In this document: positions 53,245-64,000 of the stretch, one piece after another
Position numbering within the stretch: the first letter of the stretch is position 1
Layout of the letters: each line of letters starts with the position of its first letter
NCBI RefSeq assembly: GCF_031157355.1
Contig: NZ_JAVIFT010000001.1
Span: forward strand, 558,001 to 622,000
Origin: Hyphomicrobium sp. LHD-15
Lineage (GTDB): Bacteria > Pseudomonadota > Alphaproteobacteria > Rhizobiales > Hyphomicrobiaceae
Reading direction: 5' to 3'
Length of the DNA stretch: 64,000 nucleotides
Program-made: the position numbers and the translations under genes
Notes under the pieces: generated by a model
Seen by the model: the letters and a program-made list of their open reading frames with translations, nothing else
The model's database searches: none
Told to the model about the DNA's origin: nothing

Positions 53245-53858
53245 GTATTGGCTTCACCAGCATTGCCGCATTTGGGCTGTTGCACCGCAGCGGTAGCGTA
53301 GAACGCCTTCGCCCGGCTCCCGCCCAGCGCGGAGACGTTTCTTGTCGAACCAGCCAACAGTCATGAATTCCACGTCAAATCATATATTTAAGGCGGGGTT
53401 CCGCCTCGAATTGATAAGATCCGGCGCGATGTTCGTCCAGGCCAACTTTCGCATGCTAGCCCCGCCAACTCTGTGTTGGAAGGGTGGTCTCCCGGCCGCC
53501 TTGGAACCCCTGTTTCGGGGACACTGCGGGAGAGGGTTCCGTTAAAGGAGACATCCCGAGGCTTAGTTCGCCACCCGCAGAAAGGAAAGAGGCCGCACTG
53601 CCGCGCCCTCACCGCACGCAGCGGCTTTTTGGAGGATCGGATTTGAGGATCGGGGGAGCGATGCTGGTCATGGAGCCCGCTCCTTTTCCACGGCTCGACG
53701 GTCACATCCAGCTCCACGCCTCCTACATGTCTCATAAGACTTTTTTCCTGCTTCAGTTCGATAGGGACTGTCGCAAGGATGGTTTACAGTTTGCGTCGGT
53801 CGTTCACTGAACGGGGTGCTGCCTGCGCGGCACCTGCGAAAGCCAGGAGCCGATCTCG
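53245..53858. other. Long leader region before the pyruvate dehydrogenase operon
   Basis: About 610 bases without a convincing gene. It holds a two-tier stem-loop: TCTCCCG (53488-53494) pairs with CGGGAGA (53527-53533), and CCCC (53507-53510) pairs with GGGG (53517-53520) inside it; a small hairpin CCAAC/GTTGG lies just upstream. A short open frame near 53640 has no good start site. The promoters of both neighbours must lie here. Confidence 0.5.
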
Positions 53859-56543
<2,685 letters not shown>

Positions 56544-56599
56544 GAAAACGGATCGCGCCGCTCATCGGATCGGAAAACACCTAAAGGGCTCATCTCGAC

Positions 56600-57883
56600 A
56601 TGTCCGTCATCGACGTGAAGGTTCCCGACATTGGCGACTACAAGAACGTGCCCATCATCGAAGTGCACGTGAAGGCCGGCGATGCGATCAGCCGCGACGA
56701 CCCGCTGATCACGCTCGAAAGCGACAAGGCCGCGATGGAAGTTCCGGCGCCGGAGGCCGGGAAGATCGCGGAAGTTCTGGTCAAGGTCGGCGACAAGGTC
56801 AGCGAGGGCTCGCCGATTGTTCGACTGGCCTCCGACGCCGCGCCCACCTCGCCCGCTCCTGATGCTGCAAGCCAGGCCGGGCCGAAAGCCGCGGCTCCCG
56901 CAACGGCGGCGAAAACATCCGATACGGCTGAACCTGCGGCCTGCGGTGCGGAGAGCGGCGGTGTTGCGCAGCGCGTCGCGCTTCCGATCGGATCGGATTT
57001 CGGTGGCGTGCATGCGAGCCCGTCCGTGCGCCGCCTCGCCCGCGAACTCGAGATCGATCTCACAAAGCTCACCGGAACCGGCGAGAAGGGCCGCATAACG
57101 AAAGAAGACGTCAAGCGTGCACTCGGTGGTGGAGCGGCTGGCGGCAGCGGCATCCCGGAAATCCCAGCACAGGATTTTTCCAAGTTCGGCCCGATCGAGA
57201 CCAAGCCGCTGACGCGGCTAAAACGGCTCTCCGGGCCACATCTCTCGCGTGCGTGGCTCAACATTCCGCATGTCACTCATACCGACGAAGCCGACATCAC
57301 GGATCTCGAAAGCTATCGCAAGACGCTTGATGCCTCGGCCAAGGAGAAGGGCTACCGCGTCACGTTGCTTGCTTTCCTGATGAAGGCGTCCGTCGTCGCG
57401 CTCAAGGAGTATCCTGATTTCAACGCGTCGCTCTCGCCGGACAAGGGATCGCTGATCTTCAAGCGCTACTATCACCTCGGTATCGCCGTCGATACGCCTG
57501 ACGGGCTTGTGGTTCCTGTCATCCGCGACGTGGACCGCAAAGGCATCATCGAGTTGTCGCAGGAACTTGGCACCGTCTCCCAGAAAATGCGCGACGGAAA
57601 AATCGCGCCCGCCGACATCCAGGGTGGCACGTTCTCGATCTCCAGCCTCGGCGGCATTGGGGGAACGAGCTTCACGCCGATCGTCAATGCGCCGGAAGTG
57701 GCGATCCTCGGCGTCGTGCGGGCCGAGATGAAACCCAAATGGAACGGCGAGACGTTCGCGCCCCGCCTCATGCTGCCGCTTTGCGTCAGCTACGATCATC
57801 GCGTCATAGACGGGGCGCTCGCGGCGCGCTTCACGCGGCGGCTTGCCGAAATCCTCGAAGACGTGCGGCAGCTCGTTTTGTAA
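56600..57883 (+). CDS. aceF: Pyruvate dehydrogenase E2 (dihydrolipoyl acetyltransferase)
   Basis: A 427-residue E2 with one lipoyl domain (1-78; lipoyl-lysine Lys43 in LESDKAAMEV), an Ala/Pro-rich linker, a peripheral-subunit-binding domain (about 136-175, ASPSVRRLARELEIDLTKL) and the acetyltransferase core ending with the catalytic SYDHRVIDGALAARF. One lipoyl domain is fewer than the three of E. coli AceF. It lies between aceE and lpd. Confidence 0.95.
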   Translation: MSVIDVKVPDIGDYKNVPIIEVHVKAGDAISRDDPLITLESDKAAMEVPAPEAGKIAEVLVKVGDKVSEGSPIVRLASDAAPTSPAPDAASQAGPKAAAPATAAKTSDTAEPAACGAESGGVAQRVALPIGSDFGGVHASPSVRRLARELEIDLTKLTGTGEKGRITKEDVKRALGGGAAGGSGIPEIPAQDFSKFGPIETKPLTRLKRLSGPHLSRAWLNIPHVTHTDEADITDLESYRKTLDASAKEKGYRVTLLAFLMKASVVALKEYPDFNASLSPDKGSLIFKRYYHLGIAVDTPDGLVVPVIRDVDRKGIIELSQELGTVSQKMRDGKIAPADIQGGTFSISSLGGIGGTSFTPIVNAPEVAILGVVRAEMKPKWNGETFAPRLMLPLCVSYDHRVIDGALAARFTRRLAEILEDVRQLVL

Positions 57884-57901
57884 GATCGGCTGGAGGGACC
57901 G

Positions 57902-59326
57902 TTGCCTGAAACCAATACTGTCTCGTGCGATGTCGCCGTTCTCGGATCGGGACCAGGCGGATATTCGGCGGCCTTCCGCGCGGCTGATCTCGGGCTCAAG
58001 ACCGTTCTGATCGAGCGCGAAGCGACGCTCGGCGGCGTGTGCCTCAACGTGGGCTGCATTCCCTCGAAGGCCTTGCTGCACGTCGCGCAGCTGATCACCG
58101 AGGCCGAGGCCTTTCGCGCGCATGGCGTCGACTTTGCGAAGCCACGGATCGATCTCGACCTTCTGCGCGCGCACAAGAACAAGGTTGTCGGCAAGCTCAC
58201 GACCGGGCTTTCCGGCATGGCGAAGATGCGCAAGGTGCAGGTGGTTCAGGGTGTCGGCGCGTTCCGGTCTCCGCAGGAAATCGAGGTTGCGCTTGCGGCC
58301 GGTGGAACGATCGTCGTGCGCTTCGAGAAGGCGATCATCGCGGCGGGATCGGAGGCGGTCACCCTACCGTTCCTGCCCAAGGACCCGCGCATCGTGGATT
58401 CGACGGGCGCGCTCGAGTTGCCGGTCATTCCGAAGCGCATGCTGGTCATCGGCGGCGGGATCATCGGCCTCGAGATGGCGACCGTGTACAGCGCGCTCGG
58501 CAGCAGGATCGACGTCGTCGAGATGCTGGACGGACTGATGGCAGGGGCCGATCGCGACCTCGTCCGTATCTGGCAGAAGCGCAACACGTCCCGCTTCGAT
58601 CGCATCATGCTCAAGACGAAGACTGTCGGCGCGAATGCCAAACGAGACGGCATCCATGTTCGCTTCGAGGGCGCCGGAGCTCCGGAAGGCGCGGAAGCCT
58701 ACGACCTCGTGCTGGTCGCGGTCGGACGCACACCGAACGGAAAGCACATCGGCGCGGAACGCGCGGGGATCACCGTCGACGCGCGCGGCTTCATCCCCGT
58801 CGATCGCCGCATGCAAACCAACGTGTCCGGCATATTCGCGATCGGCGATATTGCCGAGGGACCGATGCTCGCCCACAAGGCCGTGCACGAGGGGCATGTG
58901 GCAGCGGAGGCGGCTGCCGGCAAGCCGTCTCAGTTCGATGCCAAGCAAATTCCGTCTGTCGCCTATACCGACCCCGAAATCGCGTGGGCCGGAAAGACCG
59001 AAGACGAACTCAAGGCCGAGGCTGTGCCATTCGGCAAAGCCGTGTTTCCGTGGGCCGCGTCCGGGCGCGCCATTGCGATGGCCCGAGACGAGGGTTTCAC
59101 GAAGTTGCTGTTCGATCCGGAGAGCCACCGCATCATCGGCGGCGGCATCGTGGGCGTGCACGCGGGAGATTTGATCAGCGAAATCGCGCTCGGTATCGAG
59201 ATGGGTTCGGACGCGACGGATATCGGCAAAACCATCCATCCTCATCCGACACTTTCGGAATCGGTCGGCATGGCCGCCGAGGTGTTCGAGGGTGTGTGCA
59301 CGGATCTGCCGCCAGCAAAGAAATAG
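57902..59326 (+). CDS. lpd: Dihydrolipoyl dehydrogenase (E3)
   Basis: A 474-residue flavoprotein that reoxidises dihydrolipoamide with NAD+. It starts with TTG at 57902, supported by GGAGG just upstream. The FAD motif VLGSGPGGYSAAFRA lies at 14-28, the redox disulfide is CLNVGCIPSK (Cys47, Cys52), the NAD motif is VIGGGIIGLEMATVY, and the catalytic His-Glu pair lies in HPHPTLSE. It ends the PDH operon and is followed by a strong terminator. Confidence 0.95.
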   Translation: MPETNTVSCDVAVLGSGPGGYSAAFRAADLGLKTVLIEREATLGGVCLNVGCIPSKALLHVAQLITEAEAFRAHGVDFAKPRIDLDLLRAHKNKVVGKLTTGLSGMAKMRKVQVVQGVGAFRSPQEIEVALAAGGTIVVRFEKAIIAAGSEAVTLPFLPKDPRIVDSTGALELPVIPKRMLVIGGGIIGLEMATVYSALGSRIDVVEMLDGLMAGADRDLVRIWQKRNTSRFDRIMLKTKTVGANAKRDGIHVRFEGAGAPEGAEAYDLVLVAVGRTPNGKHIGAERAGITVDARGFIPVDRRMQTNVSGIFAIGDIAEGPMLAHKAVHEGHVAAEAAAGKPSQFDAKQIPSVAYTDPEIAWAGKTEDELKAEAVPFGKAVFPWAASGRAIAMARDEGFTKLLFDPESHRIIGGGIVGVHAGDLISEIALGIEMGSDATDIGKTIHPHPTLSESVGMAAEVFEGVCTDLPPAKK

Positions 59327-59357
59327 CGTATACCCAGATCCGCCATGGCAAAATTGA

Positions 59358-59390
59358 AGAAAGGGAGCGATCGCTCGCTCCCTTTCTCCT
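59358..59390. terminator. Bidirectional terminator after the PDH operon
   Basis: A perfect 13-bp stem (59358-59370 with 59375-59387) with loop TCGC, between the convergent lpd and PRC-barrel stops. CCTT follows on the right. Confidence 0.85.
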
Positions 59391-59408
59391 TCCAACCCAG
59401 CGCGTACG

Positions 59409-59924
59409 TTAGTTCGCTTTGTTGGAATAGTATTTGAAGTCAGGCGCATTCTCGAGCGCCTCCTTCGTGCTGTTCACGGTCACGCGCATGGTGCCGTCGG
59501 CGTCACGGTTGAGCTGCAGATCGTTGAACGAAACCGCAACCAGCTTCTCGCCCATACCGAGGAAGCCACCCACACCGATCACGGCGCTGGAGATTTTGCC
59601 GTCCGGCCCAAGGATCAGATCGTTCACGTCGCCAATCTTCTCGTTGGCCTTGTTGTAGACCGTCAACCCGATCAGCTTCGACGAGCGCCATTCATCGGCA
59701 GCCTGCGCCGAGTTGAAGGTTCCGGCGGTGCTTTCAACAGTCGCGGACGGTGCCGGGATAGTGGCAGACGGAGCCGGAGAGGGTGCAGGCGCCGGTGCTG
59801 TTTCCATCTTTTCGGCTGGCGCCTCCGACGGAGACGGCGGCGGAACACTCTGCGCAAACGCCGTCGCGGTCGCGAACGAGAGCGCAACAGGCATTGCGAT
59901 TGCGTGCAGCAACTTGGACTTCAT
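59409..59924 (-). CDS. Exported PRC-barrel domain protein
   Basis: A 171-residue protein with AAGGAG before its ATG and a signal peptide ending TAFAQ. A Pro/Ala/Ser-rich linker (about 26-70) precedes a PRC-barrel (about 78-150, SKLIGLTVYNKANEKIGDVNDLILGPDGK). Periplasmic PRC-barrel proteins of this kind are common in Hyphomicrobiales and have no proven function; a stress or envelope role is often suggested. It is convergent with lpd. Confidence 0.85.
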   Translation of the reverse strand: MKSKLLHAIAMPVALSFATATAFAQSVPPPSPSEAPAEKMETAPAPAPSPAPSATIPAPSATVESTAGTFNSAQAADEWRSSKLIGLTVYNKANEKIGDVNDLILGPDGKISSAVIGVGGFLGMGEKLVAVSFNDLQLNRDADGTMRVTVNSTKEALENAPDFKYYSNKAN

Positions 59925-60149
59925 CGGATCACTCCTTGAGTATTTTTAAATTGATCTGACACGGCCCCTAGCGTCGCCGATTGACTGCGTCGCTAGCGAG
60001 ATTGTCCGTGCTATGCAGCCGGCTATTTCAGCCTGCTTGGCGATCTAACGTCGCTCGGCGCTCTTGGTTCCTGCCGCCGTTCCTGTCGGGCTCGGGTTGT
60101 CTCGCCGTATCGAGAACACCTTTGGCCATCATGCGGCAAACTCAGATGC

Positions 60150-61214
60150 TCAGCGAATACCGTCGCGCACCAGGCGGTGAACCAAAGCGAGCTTCGCGCG
60201 CGCACCCGCGGAGATCACAAACGGATAGAAATCGTGATGGCCCAGGCTGCGGCTAATATTATTCATCGCGAGCGATAGCGGCACCCAGCGCTCCATCAAG
60301 GAGTCGAAACTCACCTGCTGATAAACGTCATATTTCTTGAACGGCCAAGCTGCACCGAACAGGAGGCCGGCCGCGCGCGGCTCCATGCCTTCAGCTTCCG
60401 CTGTTTCGACGGCATCAACCATATGAAGATAGTGGGCCCATGTTTCGGCCCAGTCCTCCCACGGGTGAGCGCTGGCGTAGGCCGACACATGGTTTTCGGC
60501 CCAGTTCGGCGGAGCGCCATCTGTATAATAGGCCGAGAGCGCAGCCTGATAGTCCTGGCGCTCATCACCGAACACCGATCGGAACTCCTCGATCACGGCA
60601 TCGCGGTCAACCAGCAGCATCCAATAGTAGTGCCCGCTCTCGTGCCGCAGATGGCCGAGAAGAGAGCGATAGGGCTCATCCAGAAACTGACGTCGGCGCT
60701 CGCGTTCCACTGCGTCGGCCTCGAGCACGTCGAGCGTGATGACACCGTTGATATGGCCGGTCACGGCGCGCGCCATGAAATCGAACGTCAGCGGCGTTCC
60801 GCTATGCTCTATGCCGCCATCGAGGGGAAGGCCGAAACGCAATAGCGAATACACCAGACGCTTTTTGGCGTTCTCGACTTCGCGCCAGGCATCGAGACGG
60901 CCTGCCTCGGACAGGTTCGGAATGGTGCGGTTACACGCGCAGGCCTTGCACAACCCACCCGGCGCATCGTGCGGCACCAGCCAGTTGCAAGCGCCATGCA
61001 TCGCATTTTCGCAATAGCGAACTTCGACGACGGCTTCCTTGCCGCTCTGGCCGATCCGAATTTTGCGAAAGAGGCTGCCGTCCTGCCCTACGGGCTCGAG
61101 CGCCGCCAAAGACAACGTGTCCGCATCGAAGCCGAGGCTGCGACCGCAAGCGATGCACAACCCGTTATCGAAGTAGACACGCACGCCGCAGGCCGAGCAC
61201 GCGAAATTTTTCAT
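60150..61214 (-). CDS. Zinc-ribbon putative metallopeptidase (PF15887 type)
   Basis: A 354-residue cytoplasmic protein. The N-terminus has a zinc ribbon (CSAC at 6-9, CIAC at 20-23) and a second four-cysteine cluster (Cys68, Cys76, Cys89, Cys92/94). The catalytic motif HESGH lies at 191-195 (HExxH), with a downstream acidic helix EDWAETWAHYLHMVD that may give the third ligand. GGAGGAG precedes the ATG. The family is annotated as putative zinc-binding metallopeptidase; substrate unknown. No obvious operon partner. Confidence 0.85.
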   Translation of the reverse strand: MKNFACSACGVRVYFDNGLCIACGRSLGFDADTLSLAALEPVGQDGSLFRKIRIGQSGKEAVVEVRYCENAMHGACNWLVPHDAPGGLCKACACNRTIPNLSEAGRLDAWREVENAKKRLVYSLLRFGLPLDGGIEHSGTPLTFDFMARAVTGHINGVITLDVLEADAVERERRRQFLDEPYRSLLGHLRHESGHYYWMLLVDRDAVIEEFRSVFGDERQDYQAALSAYYTDGAPPNWAENHVSAYASAHPWEDWAETWAHYLHMVDAVETAEAEGMEPRAAGLLFGAAWPFKKYDVYQQVSFDSLMERWVPLSLAMNNISRSLGHHDFYPFVISAGARAKLALVHRLVRDGIR

Positions 61215-61379
61215 GCGTCTCCTCCAACTGGCGCGTGTGGGCCGGCCTCATGGCCTCGATCCCATAACCTTAAGCGTTCTGATGTTCGCGAGCTGAAACT
61301 CGCGTTCCTGGGAAGGGATACAGCCGAGCACAACAGTTGTCGCGGAGCGTTGGTTCCATCGCCGCTAAAACGGGCCTAC

Positions 61380-62474
61380 TCACGGATCGGCGGCCGGACC
61401 TTCGACTGACGCGGCGGCAACAGAGTCCGGCTGTGGATCGGCAACGGCCGCAGGCGACGGCCCCTCGAGTGCACTCACAGGAGACCCCTGGTTTGCGGCC
61501 AGGAAGCGCTCCACTGCGTCGCCCCAAACGTCCCATCCGGCACGGTCGTCGGCGAGGTTGTGACCATCGGCTCCGTAAGCCGGAAAGACATGCAGCTCGG
61601 CGTTGCCTCCGCCATCCCGCCACGCCGTTGCGAGCCCGCGCGCCAGATCGGGACGGAAATAGCTGTCGTTCGACGCATACAGCCAGAGGGTGGGCAGATG
61701 CGCCGTTGCGCCATATGCGTGAGCCGCCTCGATCAGGCGCGTCTCTCCGCACACCGTACGATCCGGATTGCTCTGCTGAGGGCGCCCGCCGCGCCCGCCC
61801 GCGATGTTGATCACGGCGCGCACATTGGCGGGATTTCGAGACGCGAGCGCGAGCGATGCCCATCCGCCGGATGAGATGCCGACCACGATCGCCTCGCCGG
61901 GCGCCACGAAAGGTTCAAGCGACAGGTAGTCGGTGGCGGCTTCGATGTCATCGGCAGCAGCGAGGCCCGAACGGAAATGATCGGGGTCGGCACAACTGCC
62001 GATCGATTCCGCAAGGGCGCCTCCGGTTGCGCCGTGTCCCCTGCGCTGCGGCAGCATCACGACGTAGCCGCGCTCGACGAACCACCGGGAGAGCCAATAG
62101 TACACTGGCATGGCCACGGCGAGACGCGTCGCATCCGAGGTTCCGTGATTGATCACGACCAGCGGGCGGCGGATCGGCGCCTCCCTCTCGCCTTCCTCCT
62201 CGGCGGGACGGAATACGGTGGCGCGCAACGGGCTTTTCGGATCTCCGCCCGGCAATAACCAAAACTGCTCTCGGAGACGCGGACCTTCCGGTCCGAAGGA
62301 CCCATAAATGACGTCGCGCGCGGCGGGTGCAGCCGAGCACGGCGCAGCAGCAACGAGGGCCGCTCCCGCAGCAATTGCACACAGCAGTGCCGTTGCCGCC
62401 GATGCAATCGGCGCTCTGATCCCTGCCATCCCGACGCGCTCAGCGGCGCGTTGGCCCCAAGAAGCCCCAATCAT
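61380..62474 (-). CDS. Exported alpha/beta hydrolase (dienelactone hydrolase-like)
   Basis: A 364-residue secreted hydrolase. The signal peptide is within residues 1-48 (ending SAAPAA); an internal ATG at 62429 is an alternative start. The core has RRPLVVINHGTSD, the nucleophile elbow GISSGGWAS, an acidic residue in YASNDSYF and a His in DGHNL. The C-terminal 35 residues are Pro/Ala-rich. The fold suggests an esterase or dienelactone-type hydrolase. Substrate unknown. Confidence 0.82.
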   Translation of the reverse strand: MIGASWGQRAAERVGMAGIRAPIASAATALLCAIAAGAALVAAAPCSAAPAARDVIYGSFGPEGPRLREQFWLLPGGDPKSPLRATVFRPAEEEGEREAPIRRPLVVINHGTSDATRLAVAMPVYYWLSRWFVERGYVVMLPQRRGHGATGGALAESIGSCADPDHFRSGLAAADDIEAATDYLSLEPFVAPGEAIVVGISSGGWASLALASRNPANVRAVINIAGGRGGRPQQSNPDRTVCGETRLIEAAHAYGATAHLPTLWLYASNDSYFRPDLARGLATAWRDGGGNAELHVFPAYGADGHNLADDRAGWDVWGDAVERFLAANQGSPVSALEGPSPAAVADPQPDSVAAASVEGPAADP

Positions 62475-62692
62475 TAAATGCCGTGTCCCCGTCCGTGACG
62501 AAATCTAGGTTGTCCGTCCCCGCCCCTGGCTCACACTTTTTTCTGCGCGCCTCATTTTTCATCGGCACGTTTGGTTGCGTTGCTTCATCGCGCAATGCCG
62601 CGTCGGAACCCCCACCTCAGCCGCGCGTTGTTGCGGCGGCGGCGCTCCGTCCGAAGCCTCGCCCATTTGAAATGGAAAGAGGAGTACAATCA

Positions 62693-63034
62693 ATGAAAAA
62701 GCTGTGCACCGCTGGCATAGCAGCTCTCCTTGTGACCTCCGGAGCCACAGTGTTTGCCCAAATCGCTCCGGCCGCAAATGTCAAATTGTCCAAGGCTGAG
62801 TGCCAGAACATCTGGGGACGCGCCGATGCGAGCGGCAGCGGATCGCTTACCAGCGCACAAGCGCAAATGTATGTGAGCGATTTCAACAAGGTCGATGCGA
62901 ACGCCGATGGGAAGCTCACTGGCGCGGAATTTCTCTCAGGCTGCCAAAAGGGGCTTGTTCACGATTCCGCAAGCAGCGGAGCGAGCGAGGGTTCGTCGGG
63001 CGCAGACCGCGCCCCGATCGGCAAGAAATACTAG
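62693..63034 (+). CDS. Exported EF-hand protein
   Basis: A 113-residue protein with GGAG before ATG 62693 and a signal peptide ending VFAQ. Two EF-hand loops follow: DASGSGSLTSAQ, which lacks the usual position-12 Glu, and DANADGKLTGAE, which is canonical. Two cysteines flank the loops. It may bind calcium in the periplasm. The C-terminus is Ser/Gly-rich. It is divergent from the hydrolase gene. Confidence 0.85.
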   Translation: MKKLCTAGIAALLVTSGATVFAQIAPAANVKLSKAECQNIWGRADASGSGSLTSAQAQMYVSDFNKVDANADGKLTGAEFLSGCQKGLVHDSASSGASEGSSGADRAPIGKKY

Positions 63035-63125
63035 AGCCTACGCCGTGTTATTTCCGCTGCGGGCTTATATGTACAGCTCGCGGCGGGCCTTTCTAAGGAA
63101 ATCGAAAGGATAAGGAGAATTCGCC

Positions 63126-63209
63126 ATTTTTCTCACCGTGATCTGGGCTTTGATGCTGATCGTGACTTTCGGCGTGCTGGCTTGGCTTTTTCACAACGAA
63201 GCCGGTTGA
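63126..63209 (+). CDS. Possible 27-residue membrane peptide with ATT start
   Basis: A short open frame with AAGGAG (63112-63117) exactly 8 nt before an ATT codon at 63126, ending at TGA 63207-63209. The peptide is one strongly hydrophobic helix (FLTVIWALMLIVTFGVLAW) with a polar tail HNEAG, typical of single-pass small membrane proteins. No ATG or GTG lies at a suitable distance from the ribosome-binding site; GTG 63138 is 20 nt away. ATT starts are rare, so this is tentative. Function unknown. Confidence 0.35.
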   Translation: MFLTVIWALMLIVTFGVLAWLFHNEAG

Positions 63210-63309
63210 TCGGCCTCACCTGACTACTTGCCTCACTTCTCGTTCTGGCTTCAGGCATGGGGGTTCTTGCCTCTTGAATATTCCGTTTTCTGTTTCCGAG
63301 CAGACAGCC

Positions 63310-64000
63310 ATGATTGCTGAACAGCGTCCTGCTCAACCTCTCGATTTCGCGGTGATCGGTAATGGTCGCGTGGCCGCACTTCTGGATCGCACGGCTCGCA
63401 TCGTGTGGTGGTGCTTTCCCCGCTTCGACGGCGATCCGGTTTTCTCCCGTCTGCTAACGGGCGATGAGGAAAAGGGATTTTGCGATGTCGTTGTGGAAGG
63501 GGCGCAGCGTTCGCGCTCGGCCTATCTGCGCAACACGGCGATCGTCGAAACGGTCATCGAGGACGACAGAGGCAACGGTGTGCGCATCATCGATTTTGCG
63601 CCACGCTATCCACGCTTCGAACGCATGCTGCATCCGGCACAGATTATTCGCCGCATCGAGCCGATCGGTCTTCCCCGCATCAAAATCCGCGTCCGCCCCA
63701 CGTTCAATTATGGTCAGCCGCGTCCGGCACAGGTGGTGGGTTCGAATCACATTCGCTACAGCGGCGGCGAGATCACGCTTCGTCTCACCACCGACGCCCC
63801 CCTTTCGTACATCGTTCACGAAACATCTTTCGCCCTCGCGCGGCCAGTGACGCTCGTGCTCGGCCCTGACGAATCTCTTGAGGCCGCAGCCGACACCGTC
63901 TCTCGCGAAGCTCTCGAACGCACCCGCGACTATTGGCTCGGCTGGGTGCGCGGCCTTGCCATCCCGCTCGACTGGCAAACGGACGTCATTCGCGCCGCCA
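63310..64000 (+). CDS. Glycoside hydrolase family 15-like protein (partial, cut by window edge)
   Basis: An open frame from ATG 63310 runs to the right edge without a stop, giving about 230 residues. It begins with the trehalase/glucoamylase-like N-terminal domain: FAVIGNGRVAALLDRTARIVWWCFPRFDGDPVF, closely like GH15 proteins, then AYLRNTAIVETVIED and DFAPRYPRFERM. The catalytic (alpha/alpha)6 domain would lie beyond the edge. GH15 members of this form hydrolyse trehalose or malto-oligosaccharides. The residue order and start fit; activity cannot be judged. Confidence 0.82.
   Translation, partial: MIAEQRPAQPLDFAVIGNGRVAALLDRTARIVWWCFPRFDGDPVFSRLLTGDEEKGFCDVVVEGAQRSRSAYLRNTAIVETVIEDDRGNGVRIIDFAPRYPRFERMLHPAQIIRRIEPIGLPRIKIRVRPTFNYGQPRPAQVVGSNHIRYSGGEITLRLTTDAPLSYIVHETSFALARPVTLVLGPDESLEAAADTVSREALERTRDYWLGWVRGLAIPLDWQTDVIRAA

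Noticed and set aside
53527-53640. Possible glycine riboswitch, prompted by CGGGAGAGGGTTCC
   Set aside because: The later conserved parts of the aptamer (GCCGAAGG and CTCTCAGGCAAAAGGAC) are absent.

Overview
The window is GC-rich and gene-dense. It looks like an alphaproteobacterial chromosome, most likely a methylotrophic member of the Hyphomicrobiales: the tRNA-Gly(UCC) sequence, the many NitT/TauT-type ABC systems, the Tmm/Tdm/Dmm methylated-amine genes and the general protein character all point there. I see no insertion sequence, phage gene, CRISPR array or rRNA. The genus is inference only.

Layout. (1) 1-5 kb: iron-siderophore uptake (FatB/CeuE-like binding protein, PchR-like AraC regulator, TonB-dependent receptor, DUF2218 protein). 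(2) 5-9 kb: a GAF-GGDEF-EAL protein paired with a FIST sensor, a small unknown protein and tRNA-Gly. (3) 9.4-39.7 kb: a large organosulfur/sulfonate acquisition island. It holds three complete NitT/TauT-type ABC importers, an orphan SsuA-like binding protein, a complete ssuADCB operon with a flavin reductase, cysK, a CysB-type LysR regulator, a PanB-like enzyme with changed metal ligands, a Crp/Fnr regulator, an AprB-like ferredoxin with a DUF971 partner, an exported rhodanese with a YeeE/TsuA-type thiosulfate transporter, and an AprA-like flavoprotein translationally coupled to a HEAT-repeat protein. A small secreted protein and a porin lie inside it. (4) 39.8-40.2 kb: a Gdx/SugE guanidinium exporter behind a candidate guanidine-II (mini-ykkC) riboswitch. 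(5) 40.3-53.2 kb: trimethylamine/dimethylamine oxidation. One leftward operon runs APC permease, dmmA, dmmB, dmmC, dmmD (GcvT-like), tmm, tdm. Divergent from it are an unknown helical protein and a GntR regulator, then a convergent orphan type-1 periplasmic-binding-fold protein. (6) 53.9-59.3 kb: pyruvate dehydrogenase complex (aceE-aceF-lpd). (7) 59.4-64 kb: PRC-barrel protein, zinc-ribbon metallopeptidase, alpha/beta hydrolase, EF-hand protein, a possible 27-residue membrane peptide with an ATT start, and the 5' part of a GH15 glycosidase cut by the window edge.

How the genes work together. The sulfur island can import sulfonates and thiosulfate, desulfonate alkanesulfonates (SsuD with reduced flavin) and fix sulfide into cysteine (CysK), with CysB as the obvious regulator. 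The amine operon can take TMA to TMAO (Tmm), TMAO to DMA plus formaldehyde (Tdm) and DMA to methylamine (DmmABC), with the GcvT-like domains placed to pass C1 units to tetrahydrofolate. The most likely undescribed biology is the AprA-like flavoprotein/HEAT/AprB-like ferredoxin set, which sits in an assimilatory organosulfur island with no sulfate-reduction or sulfur-oxidation genes. Next are a binding protein fused to a NosL-like domain and the divergent PanB-like enzyme. Several repeated palindromes suggest local regulons.
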